Source: Thermohalobaculum sp039027855
Lineage (GTDB): Bacteria; Pseudomonadota; Alphaproteobacteria; Rhodobacterales; Rhodobacteraceae
Direction of reading: 5' to 3'
NCBI GenBank assembly: GCA_039027855.1
Contig: JBCCJI010000016.1
Coordinates: 29,599-93,598, forward strand
Length of the DNA: 64,000 bases
Of this stretch, positions 16,546 through 25,414 are shown in pieces. The translations under genes and the position numbers were made by a program. Position 1 is the stretch's first letter, and each line of letters starts with the position of its first letter. The notes beneath the pieces are model-generated. The model searched no databases, was not told the origin of the DNA, and worked only from the letters and a program-made list of their open reading frames with translations.

Positions 16546-17595
16546 TCACGATGGTGGTTTGCCGGTCTCCGCGGCCGGGGTAGCGGCGCCCGCAGCCGGC
16601 GCCAGACCCGTGGCGAGATTGGGAAAGTCGATGCCACCCTCGGGCGAAGATGCGTTCTCGATGGTGGCCTGCAACGGCGCGATGAAGGAGGGATCGGGGG
16701 CGTCGTGCAGGCGGATGGCCTTGCTCTCATCATGCAACCCCAACCGCCCGGTCGTGACCAGGATCGGTCGGTTTTCCCCACGGGCGATCAGATGCACCCG
16801 GTCCAGACCATGGGGCGGCAGGGCGATCAGATCGCCTGCTCTCAGCGCGCTCAACTCTCCAACCGTCATGCGCCCGACCGGGATGGTGCCGGTGAGCGGG
16901 ATCTGGGTGGAGAGTACCTGAGACAGCATATGCTCGGCCCAGACACCGCGATTGCTGTCCGAGGCCGTCTGCGCCTGCGTCAGATCACGCTTCAGCGGCT
17001 CCAGCGTCGAGACCGGCACCACGAAATCGAGACCGGCACCGCGCTTGTCGTCGCCCACATGGTAGTTGAGCTTGATCACGAAGATCTCTGAATTGTCAGG
17101 CGCAATCCTGACCATACCGGGGATCTGCTCGAACCGCGCCCGCTTGGCCTGACCGATGGCCGAGCGGCCGCAGAGCTCGATGATCGCCTCGTCAAAACAA
17201 CGGGCTATCAGATCGACGAAACGTCCATAGATGGCAAGGTCGATGGCCGTCAGGCTGCGGGCGAAATTCGATTCCTCAAAGCTGCCGTCACCGCCCAGAT
17301 AGATGTCGAGCACCTTGCCGAGTAGCCGCGGGTGCGCCTTGATCAGCCCAGCGCCGTTCCGCGCCGCATAGCTGAGCAAGTAGATCGCCGAAGGCGCGCG
17401 GAGCCCTCGCAGGTAATCGCCATGGCGCAGCACCTCGTAGCCGAAAACCGTGACGTCGATACCCGGCCTTAGCTCGGCCCGCGTGCGCGTGGCGGCGATC
17501 GACGCGAAGGTATGGCAGAGCGGATCCATGGACGGAAAGCCGGCCAGCCGCATCTTCGGGCCGCGCAGTTTCCGCGCGAGCACGCCGTTTTCCAT
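16546..17595 (-). CDS. fliM: Flagellar motor switch protein FliM
   Basis: A 349-residue switch protein of the flagellar C-ring. The middle CheC-like domain spans about residues 40-215 (DVTVFGYEVLRHGDYLRGLR onward, with the helix near FVDLIARCFDEAI). The C-terminal SPOA/FliN-like domain covers about 240-315 (IPLTGTIPVGRMTVGELSAL, then LRAGDLIALPPH). The start at 17595 follows a GGGAAGGG ribosome-binding site. The N-terminus lacks the EIDALL-type peptide by which FliM usually binds phospho-CheY, which may be a divergent form. The gene is transcribed away from the motB-flg operon across a 199-bp spacer that should hold both promoters. Confidence 0.85.
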   Translation of the reverse strand: MENGVLARKLRGPKMRLAGFPSMDPLCHTFASIAATRTRAELRPGIDVTVFGYEVLRHGDYLRGLRAPSAIYLLSYAARNGAGLIKAHPRLLGKVLDIYLGGDGSFEESNFARSLTAIDLAIYGRFVDLIARCFDEAIIELCGRSAIGQAKRARFEQIPGMVRIAPDNSEIFVIKLNYHVGDDKRGAGLDFVVPVSTLEPLKRDLTQAQTASDSNRGVWAEHMLSQVLSTQIPLTGTIPVGRMTVGELSALRAGDLIALPPHGLDRVHLIARGENRPILVTTGRLGLHDESKAIRLHDAPDPSFIAPLQATIENASSPEGGIDFPNLATGLAPAAGAATPAAETGKPPS

Positions 17596-17794
17596 GGATC
17601 CCTTCCCGAACAGCACGGGCCGATGGCACCGCTCAGGTGTTCTCGATGGTCTCAGTAAGCATCGGGTGAATGGGGAGCGGACGCGCCATCGCGTCAATAG
17701 CCTGTGCGGCCCCTCCGGCCTGCGTTGCCATCAACCACGTATCAATCAATCGGCGCTAGCAGTGTCGTGCCTGGGCACTCGGGGGGGATGCGGT

Positions 17795-18703
17795 ATGGCG
17801 CAACAGGGCGCACCGATCGTCATCAAGAAAAAGCATGGTGGCCATGACCATGGTCACCATGGCGGAGCGTGGAAGGTTGCCTATGCCGATTTCGTCACGG
17901 CGATGATGGCGTTCTTCCTGTTGCTTTGGCTGCTCAACGCCACGAGCGAGGAGCAGCGCGCTGGACTGGCGAACTACTTCGATCCAACCTTCCCGATCTC
18001 GATGAACTCGGGCGGGGGCGCCGGGATCATGGGCGGGCCCGATGTCTTCTCTCCGGCCAACCGCGCCGGTCAGTCCGATACCGGCGTGCCCCCGCGCAAC
18101 GACATTCCCGTCTCGGCCAGCGGCGCCGCCGAAGCGCCCGAAAACGCGATCCGCTTCGATGGCGATGCGCCTGAGGGAGCCGTGGAACCCGCCGGCACCG
18201 GTGCTGAGGCGGATGGCGCTGCCGGCGAGGACGGCGCTGGCACCGGCGGCGCAGGTCCGGCCGAGACACCGCTTGATGTCGGTGCCCTGGCCGAGGACGG
18301 CCATGTGATGGTCTCCACGCTGCCCGACGGCCTGCTGATCGAGCTCATCGATCTGGTCGACGAGCCACTGTTTGAAAGCGCCGGCGCCCAACCCACGCCG
18401 ATCCTGCGCAACCTCGCGACCGCGGTCGCCACCTCGATTGCCGACCTGCCGAACAGCCTGCAGGTGATCGGCCACACCGACGGCGTGCCCTTTGCCCCCG
18501 GCAGTTCCTACGGCAACTGGGAGCTGAGCGCCGATCGCGCCAATGCCGCAAGGCGCCTGATCATCGCCGCCGGCGTCGATCCGGCGCGGATCACGGCCGT
18601 GATCGGCCGAGGGGCGACCGACCTCGCGGTCCCCGACCCCGCCGATCCCCGCAACCGCCGCATCGCGATCAAGCTGCTGACCGCCGCCGAAAGCGGTCGC
18701 TGA
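17795..18703 (+). CDS. motB: Flagellar stator protein MotB
   Basis: A 302-residue inner-membrane stator subunit that couples proton flow to rotor torque and anchors to peptidoglycan. After a His-rich cytoplasmic start (HGGHDHGHHGG, residues 14-24) comes the single membrane helix in YADFVTAMMAFFLLLWLL. The Asp of YAD is the conserved proton-carrying residue. A long Gly/Ala/Glu-rich linker (about 60-165) leads to the OmpA-like peptidoglycan-binding domain, with IGHTDGVPF and a WELSADRANAARR block. motA is not in the window. It heads an apparent operon with flgE, flgK, flgL and flgI. The start was chosen for the family N-terminus and the G-rich stretch just upstream. Confidence 0.93.
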   Translation: MAQQGAPIVIKKKHGGHDHGHHGGAWKVAYADFVTAMMAFFLLLWLLNATSEEQRAGLANYFDPTFPISMNSGGGAGIMGGPDVFSPANRAGQSDTGVPPRNDIPVSASGAAEAPENAIRFDGDAPEGAVEPAGTGAEADGAAGEDGAGTGGAGPAETPLDVGALAEDGHVMVSTLPDGLLIELIDLVDEPLFESAGAQPTPILRNLATAVATSIADLPNSLQVIGHTDGVPFAPGSSYGNWELSADRANAARRLIIAAGVDPARITAVIGRGATDLAVPDPADPRNRRIAIKLLTAAESGR

Positions 18704-18781
18704 GAAGACGATCACCGTTTCGACCCGGCCTTGCCCACGGGCAACGGCCAGACCTCCGGACAACCCTGAAAGGACTTCAGC

Positions 18782-20101
18782 GTGACGCTCTCTTCTTCGC
18801 TCGGCGCCGGCGTGGCCGGCCTGCAGGTCAATGCCAGCCGTCTGGCCACCATCTCGGACAACATCGCCAACGCGTCGACCACCGGCTACAAGCGCGCCGA
18901 TGTCGAGTTCGAAAGCCTGATCGTCCCCAACGCCGCCAACAGCTACACCGCCGGTGGCGTGCGGTCGAACGCGGTCCGTGACATCGCGACGCCCGGCACG
19001 CTGACGGCCACGACCTCGGCGCTGGATCTCGCGATCTCCGGCAATGGTTTCCTGCCGGTCACCGATACGATCGCGGCCAGCGAAGGGGTCCTGAACCCGC
19101 CCTTCATGCTCACCACGACCGGGGCGTTCTCCCGCGACGCCGAGGGCCTGTTGACCACCCGCACCGGCCTCGCGCTGACGGGCTGGCGCACCAACCCGGA
19201 CGGCACGCTGCCAACCACGGTCGTGCGCACCGGACCCGACGATCTGGAACCGGTGCGCATCGTACCTTTCCTCAACGAGCCGATCCGCACCAGCGAAGCC
19301 GATCTGATCGTGAACCTGCCCTCCTTCGACACGGCAGCGGGCAGCGCTGGGGACCCGTATACGATCCAGCTCAACTACTTCGACCCACTCGGCTCGACCG
19401 AGCAGCTGACCGCGACCTTCACTCCGGACGTGGCCACCACTGGTCAGAGCAATGCTTGGTCGCTCAGCATCACCGACAGCGCCTCCACCACCGGCACGCC
19501 CATCGGTGAGTTCGACCTGGTGTTCAGCGACGCCACGCCGACCGCCGGACAGATCCAGTCGCTGACCGTCACCGGCGGGGGCGGCTATACCGCCGCGAAC
19601 GGCGAGTTGAACGTCAACACCGCCTCGGGGCCCATCGACATCTTCATCGGCGGGCTCGCCGGCGGCACGGTGCAGCGGCCCGGCATCACCCAGGTGGCCG
19701 GCGATTTCGTCGCGATTTCAGTCGATTCCGACGGCAGTAGCGCGGGGGCGCTGGCCCGGCTGGAGCTGGACGATGCCGGCTTCCTGCGCGGCGTCTACGA
19801 CAACGGTGCCAACATCGCGCTGTATCAGATCCCGGTGGTCGACGTGCCGAACCAGGATGGCCTCGATCTCGGCATGGCGCAGACCTTCTCGCTCACCACC
19901 GCCTCGGGCAACGCGACGCTCTACGACGCCGGCACTGCCTCGGTCGGCACGATCGAGGGGTTCTCACTGCAGGAGAGCAATGTCGATATCGCGCGTGAAC
20001 TGACGCAGCTGATCCAGACGCAGCGTTCCTACTCGTCGAACGCCACGGTGATCCGGACGGTGGACGAAATGCTGCAGGAGACCACGAACCTGAAGCGGTA
20101 A
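18782..20101 (+). CDS. flgE: Flagellar hook protein FlgE
   Basis: A 439-residue hook subunit, the universal joint between basal body and filament, exported by the flagellar type III system. The N-terminal rod-like D0 segment shows LGAGVAGLQVNASRLATISD and NIANASTTGYKRADVEF, and the C-terminal helix shows SNVDIARELTQLIQTQRSY. The start is a GTG with an AAAGGA box upstream. Length is at the short side of the range for hooks. It lies 78 bp after motB and 69 bp before flgK. Confidence 0.94.
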   Translation: MTLSSSLGAGVAGLQVNASRLATISDNIANASTTGYKRADVEFESLIVPNAANSYTAGGVRSNAVRDIATPGTLTATTSALDLAISGNGFLPVTDTIAASEGVLNPPFMLTTTGAFSRDAEGLLTTRTGLALTGWRTNPDGTLPTTVVRTGPDDLEPVRIVPFLNEPIRTSEADLIVNLPSFDTAAGSAGDPYTIQLNYFDPLGSTEQLTATFTPDVATTGQSNAWSLSITDSASTTGTPIGEFDLVFSDATPTAGQIQSLTVTGGGGYTAANGELNVNTASGPIDIFIGGLAGGTVQRPGITQVAGDFVAISVDSDGSSAGALARLELDDAGFLRGVYDNGANIALYQIPVVDVPNQDGLDLGMAQTFSLTTASGNATLYDAGTASVGTIEGFSLQESNVDIARELTQLIQTQRSYSSNATVIRTVDEMLQETTNLKR

Positions 20102-20170
20102 CGCCGCCCCCCTGCCCCGCGGCGGACGCGCCGCCGCGGGCGACCCAGCCGCGCCACGAACGGAGGCGTC

Positions 20171-21571
20171 ATGAGCATCCTACAGGCCATCAACATCGCC
20201 GAAAGCGGTCTGTCCGCTGCAGAGCGCCGGCTGGCCGTCGCCAGCGAAGATATCGCCAACGCCCAAACCCCGGGCCACACCAACAAGACCGCGCAGACGA
20301 CGGCGGGTTTCGGCGTCTCGGGCGTGCGGGTCGCAGTCATCGAACGCGCGGGCGATCCGTTCATCCAGGCCGACCGACGCGATGCCGATGCCGATGCCGC
20401 CGCCGCGGGCGAGCTCGCCGGTGCCACCGCGCGCATCGCGGCCGCGGTGGGTGAGTTCGGTGACACCGATGGCCTCGCCCAGCGGCTGGATCGCGCGGTG
20501 GCAGGCTTGGCGCTCCTGCAGGCCGATCCGTCCTCAAGCGCCACACAGCGCGATACCCGCGACGGGCTGGCCGATCTGGTGCAGGCCATCAACACCGCCT
20601 ACAGCACCATCGCAGCGGAACAGGCGCGCGCCGAAGCCGCGTTGGAGGCCGATCTCACCACGATCCGGGATGCCGTCGGCACCATCGCCAGCGCCGATCG
20701 CGGGATCGGCGACCCGGTCGGCGCCCTTCGCGCCGAGGCGGGCGATGTCGCTGATCTCGCCATCGACAGGCTGAACGCGACGGTCCCCGTGGCGGCCGGG
20801 CTCGCCGCCGGCACCTCGCGCGACACGGTCGCCATCCGTTTCGGCAACGAGATCCTGCGCGTCGGCGCCGACACCGCCATCGAAACAACAACAACCCCAG
20901 GCGGCGACCCCGCGATCCGGGTCGGAGAACGTGTCGTCGCGCTCGACACGCTTGCGGGCAGCGGCGCGCTCGGCGCCCGCGCGACGCTGCTGAGCGAGAC
21001 GATCCCCGCGGCGCTCGACGCCCTCGATCGCATCGCCGGTCAGCTCGTCGACGCCTTCACCGGGCCCGGGGTGGATCCGACGCTCGCGCCCGGCGAGCAA
21101 GGCATCTTCGTCGATCCCCTGCGGACGGGCGGCGCGGCGCCCCCGGGCGGTGCGGGGCGCCTTCAGCTGAATGCAGCGCTCGCCGCGCCGGGGGGCGAGG
21201 TGTTGCTGCGCGACGGCATCAACGGCCTGCCGCCCACGACGGTGGGCAACGACAGCCTGCCCCGTGCCGCCATTGCCGCCCTGCGCGGATCCGGCGGCGC
21301 CAGCGGCCCGGTCGATCCCGCCTCAGTCGCCGCCGGCATCGCCGATCTGGGCGAGACCCTCTCACGCGCCCGCCTCGACGCCGAGGAGGCGGACGACATC
21401 GCCGAGACCCGGCGCCAGAGCCTCGCGACACTGGAGGGTGAGATCGCCGGCGTCGACCGCGATGCCGAGATCGTCGAGAGCACCCTCGTCGAACGCTATT
21501 TCAGCGCCAACGCGCAGGTCCTCAACACCGCGATCAGCATGCTCGACGAGCTGATCGCCATCGCGAGGTAG
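20171..21571 (+). CDS. flgK: Flagellar hook-associated protein FlgK (HAP1)
   Basis: A 466-residue hook-filament junction protein. Conserved termini are present: an N-terminal helix with INIAESGLSAAERRLAVASE and DIANAQTPGHTNK, and a C-terminal helix ending VLNTAISMLDELIAIAR. The centre is Ala/Asp-rich and variable, as in other members. It precedes flgL by only 4 bp, so the two junction proteins are made together. Export is through the flagellar secretion apparatus without a cleavable signal. Confidence 0.9.
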   Translation: MSILQAINIAESGLSAAERRLAVASEDIANAQTPGHTNKTAQTTAGFGVSGVRVAVIERAGDPFIQADRRDADADAAAAGELAGATARIAAAVGEFGDTDGLAQRLDRAVAGLALLQADPSSSATQRDTRDGLADLVQAINTAYSTIAAEQARAEAALEADLTTIRDAVGTIASADRGIGDPVGALRAEAGDVADLAIDRLNATVPVAAGLAAGTSRDTVAIRFGNEILRVGADTAIETTTTPGGDPAIRVGERVVALDTLAGSGALGARATLLSETIPAALDALDRIAGQLVDAFTGPGVDPTLAPGEQGIFVDPLRTGGAAPPGGAGRLQLNAALAAPGGEVLLRDGINGLPPTTVGNDSLPRAAIAALRGSGGASGPVDPASVAAGIADLGETLSRARLDAEEADDIAETRRQSLATLEGEIAGVDRDAEIVESTLVERYFSANAQVLNTAISMLDELIAIAR

Positions 21572-21575
21572 TCCC

Positions 21576-22574
21576 ATGGAGTTCGGGTTTCGCCAGGAAA
21601 GCGCCCGCCCCGCCGCCGTCGATCAGCAACAGACGCTGAACCGGCGACTGGCACAGCTGAACGACGCCCTCGGTTCGGGCCTCGCAGCCGATCCCGTCGC
21701 CGATGCCGGCGGCCGCACGGCGCGGCTGACCGAGGCCGAGGCCCGCGACAGCCTGGACGCGGCGTTGCTGGTACAGCACGACGCGGCCGAACGGCTGGCC
21801 AAAAGCGGTCAGGTCGCCCTCGGCGCCGTCAGCGAGGGGCTTGATGCGCTGGCCGAGGTGCTGATCCTAACGACTGAGGGCGCGCAGCCCGGCACCGACA
21901 CTGTGCGGGATCGCGCGACAGAGACGCTGGCCGACATGGCCACGCTCATGAACACCTCGGTCGGGCGGGATTTCGTCTTCGCCGGTGCCACATCGACGAC
22001 GCCGCCCATCGACACCGCGGCGCTCGATACGCTGACAACGGCGATCTCGGCCTACGTGCCGACCTCAGACCCGCTTAACGAGCAGTTCGACGCTTTTCTC
22101 ACCGCCAACGCGCCGCTGGTCGATGCGGTCTTCGCAGGCTCTGCCACGCCCCGGGCCACCATCACCGGCCCACTGGGTGAGATCACGCCCGATGCGCTGA
22201 CCACCGAGAGCCTCGCGACCGAACAGGCCTTCACCGCCGTGCTGCGCCCGCTTTTCATCGGGCTGAAGGCCGACAGCACCACGCCGGGCGAGACCACCGC
22301 CGCCCTGCAGCAGGCCGCCGCCGGGCTGAAGACCGCCGCAGAAGGTCAGATCGAGGGGCAGGCACGGCTCGGCGCCTTCGAAGCGCGGCTCGAGCGGTCA
22401 GCAACCTTTCTTGAAACCCGCCGCGATCTGCTGCTGGAGGAGCGCCGCGACGCACTGGTCGCTGATCCGCTGGAGACGTCGGTGGAACTCTTCCAGGCCC
22501 AGTCGCAGCTGGAGGCTTCGATCGATGCGCTGGCCCGGATCCTGTCGCTCGACATCTCCGAGCGTTTGCGATGA
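21576..22574 (+). CDS. flgL: Flagellar hook-associated protein FlgL (HAP3), flagellin-like
   Basis: A 332-residue junction protein related to flagellin. The N-terminal helix (QQQTLNRRLAQLNDALGSG) and the C-terminal helix region (DPLETSVELFQAQSQLEASI, continuing with a LARILSLDI end) are the conserved flagellin-like parts. The middle includes the NTSVGRDFVFAGATSTTPPI stretch seen in FlgL. It starts 4 bp after flgK and its stop overlaps the flgI start by four bases, a sign of translational coupling. Confidence 0.9.
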   Translation: MEFGFRQESARPAAVDQQQTLNRRLAQLNDALGSGLAADPVADAGGRTARLTEAEARDSLDAALLVQHDAAERLAKSGQVALGAVSEGLDALAEVLILTTEGAQPGTDTVRDRATETLADMATLMNTSVGRDFVFAGATSTTPPIDTAALDTLTTAISAYVPTSDPLNEQFDAFLTANAPLVDAVFAGSATPRATITGPLGEITPDALTTESLATEQAFTAVLRPLFIGLKADSTTPGETTAALQQAAAGLKTAAEGQIEGQARLGAFEARLERSATFLETRRDLLLEERRDALVADPLETSVELFQAQSQLEASIDALARILSLDISERLR

Positions 22575-23752
22575 GGCCCCGCGCCCAGGAGAGCCGCGCG
22601 AGAGCCGCTGTCGCCACGGTCGCGGCCCGCCGTGTCGTCGCGGCGACGGTCTGCTTCCTCACCCTCTGGCTCGCCACCGCCTTTGTGCTGGCGCCAGCCG
22701 TCGGCCTCGCCCAGCCCAGGATCAAGGATCTCGTCACGCTGGAGGCCGCCGCCCCGGTGCGCCTTGTGGGCTACGGTCTCATCACCGGGCTCGACGACAC
22801 GGGCGACAATCTCGCGCGCTCGGATGCGACGCGCGAGGCGCTGATCGCCTGGTATGACCGCCTCGGTCTGCCGATCGACCGGGACATCCGGCTGACAGGG
22901 CGCAGTACCGCCCTTGTGCTTGTCACCGCCGAGACGCCGCCCTTCCCCTCCAGCGGCGCGCGCTTCGATCTCTCGGTCGCGGTTGCGGGCGACGCCTCCA
23001 GCCTGCTCGGCGGTGAGCTGTTGATGTCGCCCCTCTACGGCGAAGACGGCGAGATCTATGCCGTCGGCAGCGGCGCCGTGGTGATCTCGGGCCTGACCGC
23101 CGAGGGCCAGGCCGCCGCAGTGACCGAAGGCGTGCCCACGGTCGGCAAGGTCCCCGGGGGCGGTCGGCTCGACCGATCCATCGACCACGGTCTCGGAGCG
23201 GCCGGGCGGCTCCGCCTCGTGCTCCGCGACCCCGATTTCACCACCGCGCGGCGGATCGTGGAGCGCATCAACGCCCATCTCGGCCGCCCCGTCGCCGGCT
23301 GGCGCGACCCCGGCAGCGTCGAGCTTGACGTGGCCCGCGCAGGCCTTGCCCCGGCCAGTCTGATCGCCGAGGTCGAGGCTCTCCGCATCGCGCCCGACAG
23401 CCCCGCCCGCGTGATCATCGACCAGAAATCCGGCACCATCGTCATGGGCGAGAACGTGCGGATCTCCAAGGTCGCGATCAGCCAGGGCAACCTGACCGTG
23501 CGCGTCGAGGAGACACCCCTCGCCGTGCAGCCCAACCCCTTCGCCCGGGGCGAGACGGTGGTCGTGCCCCGCACCGATATCCAGATCGATGTCGATGGCA
23601 CCGATCGTCTCGCCATCGTGGATGAGAGCACGACGCTCGCCGATCTGGTCTCCGGCCTGAACGCGCTCGGCATCGGCCCACGCGACATGATCGATATTCT
23701 CGTGGCGATCGATGCCGCCGGCGCCCTGCACGCCGATCTCGTCATCGAATGA
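22571..23752 (+). CDS. flgI: Flagellar P-ring protein FlgI
   Basis: A 393-residue periplasmic ring protein that surrounds the rod in the peptidoglycan layer. A long signal region (basic RARAAVATVAARRVVAATV start, hydrophobic core to about residue 48, cleavage near GLAQ) precedes RIKDLVTLEAAAPVRLVGYG and the hallmark LITGLDDTGDN. The C-terminal part has TTLADLVSGLNALGI and a DMIDILVAI stretch, typical of FlgI. The ATG overlaps the flgL stop (ATGA). It is the last gene of the block, followed by a hairpin terminator. The L-ring protein flgH and rod genes are not present nearby. Confidence 0.93.
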   Translation: MRPRAQESRARAAVATVAARRVVAATVCFLTLWLATAFVLAPAVGLAQPRIKDLVTLEAAAPVRLVGYGLITGLDDTGDNLARSDATREALIAWYDRLGLPIDRDIRLTGRSTALVLVTAETPPFPSSGARFDLSVAVAGDASSLLGGELLMSPLYGEDGEIYAVGSGAVVISGLTAEGQAAAVTEGVPTVGKVPGGGRLDRSIDHGLGAAGRLRLVLRDPDFTTARRIVERINAHLGRPVAGWRDPGSVELDVARAGLAPASLIAEVEALRIAPDSPARVIIDQKSGTIVMGENVRISKVAISQGNLTVRVEETPLAVQPNPFARGETVVVPRTDIQIDVDGTDRLAIVDESTTLADLVSGLNALGIGPRDMIDILVAIDAAGALHADLVIE

Positions 23753-23852
23753 TCCCGCGGCGCACGCAGGCCCGGCGCCCTCGGCGAGTGTAGCGTCGCC
23801 TCAGCGACGGGCCGGGCCCGCTCGATCCCTGCCCGGCCTCAAGGCAAGAAAC

Positions 23853-23899
23853 GCCTGATGGGCGGACCGACCGGGTTACCCCAAGCCCATCAGGCTTTT
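23853..23899 (+). terminator. Probable terminator of the motB-flgEKLI operon
   Basis: An 11-bp perfect stem, GCCTGATGGGC at 23853-23863 and its inverse at 23885-23895, with a 21-nt loop, is followed by TTTT. It lies 100 bp after flgI. The long loop makes it weaker than the other terminators here. Confidence 0.65.
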
Positions 23900-24005
23900 G
23901 GGCAACCCTCACATCTGCGTTGGCCTTGGGCAGGCAGCGCGGTGATGCGAAGCACAACAGGGACTCATCGCCGCGACCAGCCGCGATCCCGCCTGGCTCA
24001 AGGGC

Positions 24006-25043
24006 TCAGTCCAATGGGTCGAACGCGGCCGGGACGTCCCAACCCAGCATCTCCCAGGTACGCGCCATGTGATCGGGGAGCGGTGCGCTGACCGATACCT
24101 GGTGCCCGGCCTTTCGCGGATGCGGAAAATCGAGCCGCACGGCATGCAGGTGCAACTTGCGGCTCAGACCGCGGCCAAGGCTGGCGCCCCAACCGTCACC
24201 AAGGTTCTCCTGCCCGCGCCCGCCATATTTACCATCGCCGACGATCGGGGTGCCGAGCGCCGCCATATGCACGCGCAGCTGGTGGGTCCGCCCGGTCAGC
24301 GGGCGCATCAGCACGGCCGAGGCCCGGCCGCCCACCATCTCGACCACGCGATACTCGGTCACCGCATGCTGCGCGCCGTCGGTGACATCGATTTCGTCGG
24401 GATGGACCGGGCGCATCTTCTCCGCGCCATGCCCACCCGCCTTCACCACCCCCCAGCGGATCGTCCCTGCGACCGGTTTCGGCTGTCCGGCAACGGCCGC
24501 CAGATAGGTCTTCTCGACCGAGCGCGAACGAAACGCCTTGGTCAGCGCCGTCGCCGCAGCACCGCTCCGCGCCAACACCAGGAGGCCCGAGGTATCGCGG
24601 TCGAGCCGGTGGACCAGCCGCGGCGCCTCTTCGCGCCCAAAACGGAGACCGCGGAGCGCCGCATCGACATGGACCCGCTGCGCTGTCCCGCCTTGTGTCG
24701 CGAGGCCTGCGGGCTTGTCGATGATCAGCACGTCATCGTCATGAAAGACGATGCGGGCCTTAAGATCGGCGACCAGTGCCGGATCCGGGGCCGGGGCTTG
24801 CGCTGAACGCCGTTCATCCCTCGCATTAGTCAGCGCCTCTGGCAGTGGCGGCACGCGGATCGTCTGGCCGGGCGCCACGCGGGTCGATGCCTTTACCCGT
24901 CCGCCATCGACGCGCAGCTCACCCTTTCGGCAGAAGCGCTCGACCATGCCCTGCGTCACCTGGGGAAAACGCCGTTTCAGCCAGCGGTCGAGCCGCTGCT
25001 CCGCCTCATCGTCGCCTACCGTAAGCTGGGCAACACCGCTCAC
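24006..25043 (-). CDS. RluA/RluC-family 23S rRNA pseudouridine synthase
   Basis: A 345-residue pseudouridine synthase. An N-terminal S4 domain (about residues 15-70, with RLDRWLKRRFPQV and CRKGELRVDGGRVK) is joined to the catalytic domain holding RLVHRLDRDTSGLLVL, whose first Asp is the catalytic nucleophile. PLTGRTHQLRVHMA is the second conserved block. RluC modifies three uridines of 23S rRNA in E. coli. RluD-type specificity cannot be excluded, so no symbol is given. The GTG start overlaps the crcB stop (GTGA), and the gene is third in rarA-crcB-RluC. Confidence 0.9.
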   Translation of the reverse strand: MSGVAQLTVGDDEAEQRLDRWLKRRFPQVTQGMVERFCRKGELRVDGGRVKASTRVAPGQTIRVPPLPEALTNARDERRSAQAPAPDPALVADLKARIVFHDDDVLIIDKPAGLATQGGTAQRVHVDAALRGLRFGREEAPRLVHRLDRDTSGLLVLARSGAAATALTKAFRSRSVEKTYLAAVAGQPKPVAGTIRWGVVKAGGHGAEKMRPVHPDEIDVTDGAQHAVTEYRVVEMVGGRASAVLMRPLTGRTHQLRVHMAALGTPIVGDGKYGGRGQENLGDGWGASLGRGLSRKLHLHAVRLDFPHPRKAGHQVSVSAPLPDHMARTWEMLGWDVPAAFDPLD

Positions 25044-25414
25044 AGCAGCACCCGTCGCGCAAGCCAAAGACCCAGCGCCAACGCCGCGAGAGACGCCGCG
25101 ACCGAACCGGCAATGTACCCCGCCGCGGCCAGCATGCGCCCGCGCTCCACCAGAAAGAGGGCATCGAGCGAGAAGGCAGAGAAGGTGGTGAACCCGCCCA
25201 GCACGCCGGTCAGCAGAAACGGCGCGAAACGCCCAAACTGACCCTTCTCCAGCAGCACGACCGCCAGCAGCCCCATGATCAACGATCCCGCGACATTGAC
25301 CATCATGGTGCCCCAGGGAAACCCGGGCAGCGCGCGGCTGATTGCGCCAACGGCGAGGAAACGGGCCGAGGCTCCAACGGCGCCGCCCAGAGCCACTGCG
25401 AAGACCGCATTCAT
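25040..25414 (-). CDS. crcB: Fluoride exporter CrcB/Fluc
   Basis: A 124-residue inner-membrane fluoride channel that works as an antiparallel dimer. Four hydrophobic helices are visible, and the family motif GGFTTFSAFSLD lies in the third. The small size is typical. The start was set at MNAVFAVALGG, where the ATG overlaps the rarA stop by four bases. The gene also overlaps the downstream pseudouridine synthase, so all three are translationally coupled. No crcB fluoride riboswitch can be present directly upstream, since rarA abuts it. Confidence 0.94.
   Translation of the reverse strand: MNAVFAVALGGAVGASARFLAVGAISRALPGFPWGTMMVNVAGSLIMGLLAVVLLEKGQFGRFAPFLLTGVLGGFTTFSAFSLDALFLVERGRMLAAAGYIAGSVAASLAALALGLWLARRVLL

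Noticed and set aside
24041..24200. Possible HAD hydrolase or ATP12-like gene expected near rarA-crcB-RluC from other Rhodobacterales
   Set aside because: No frame with such similarity is present. The interval between flgI and the pseudouridine synthase gene is only about 250 bp and holds a terminator.
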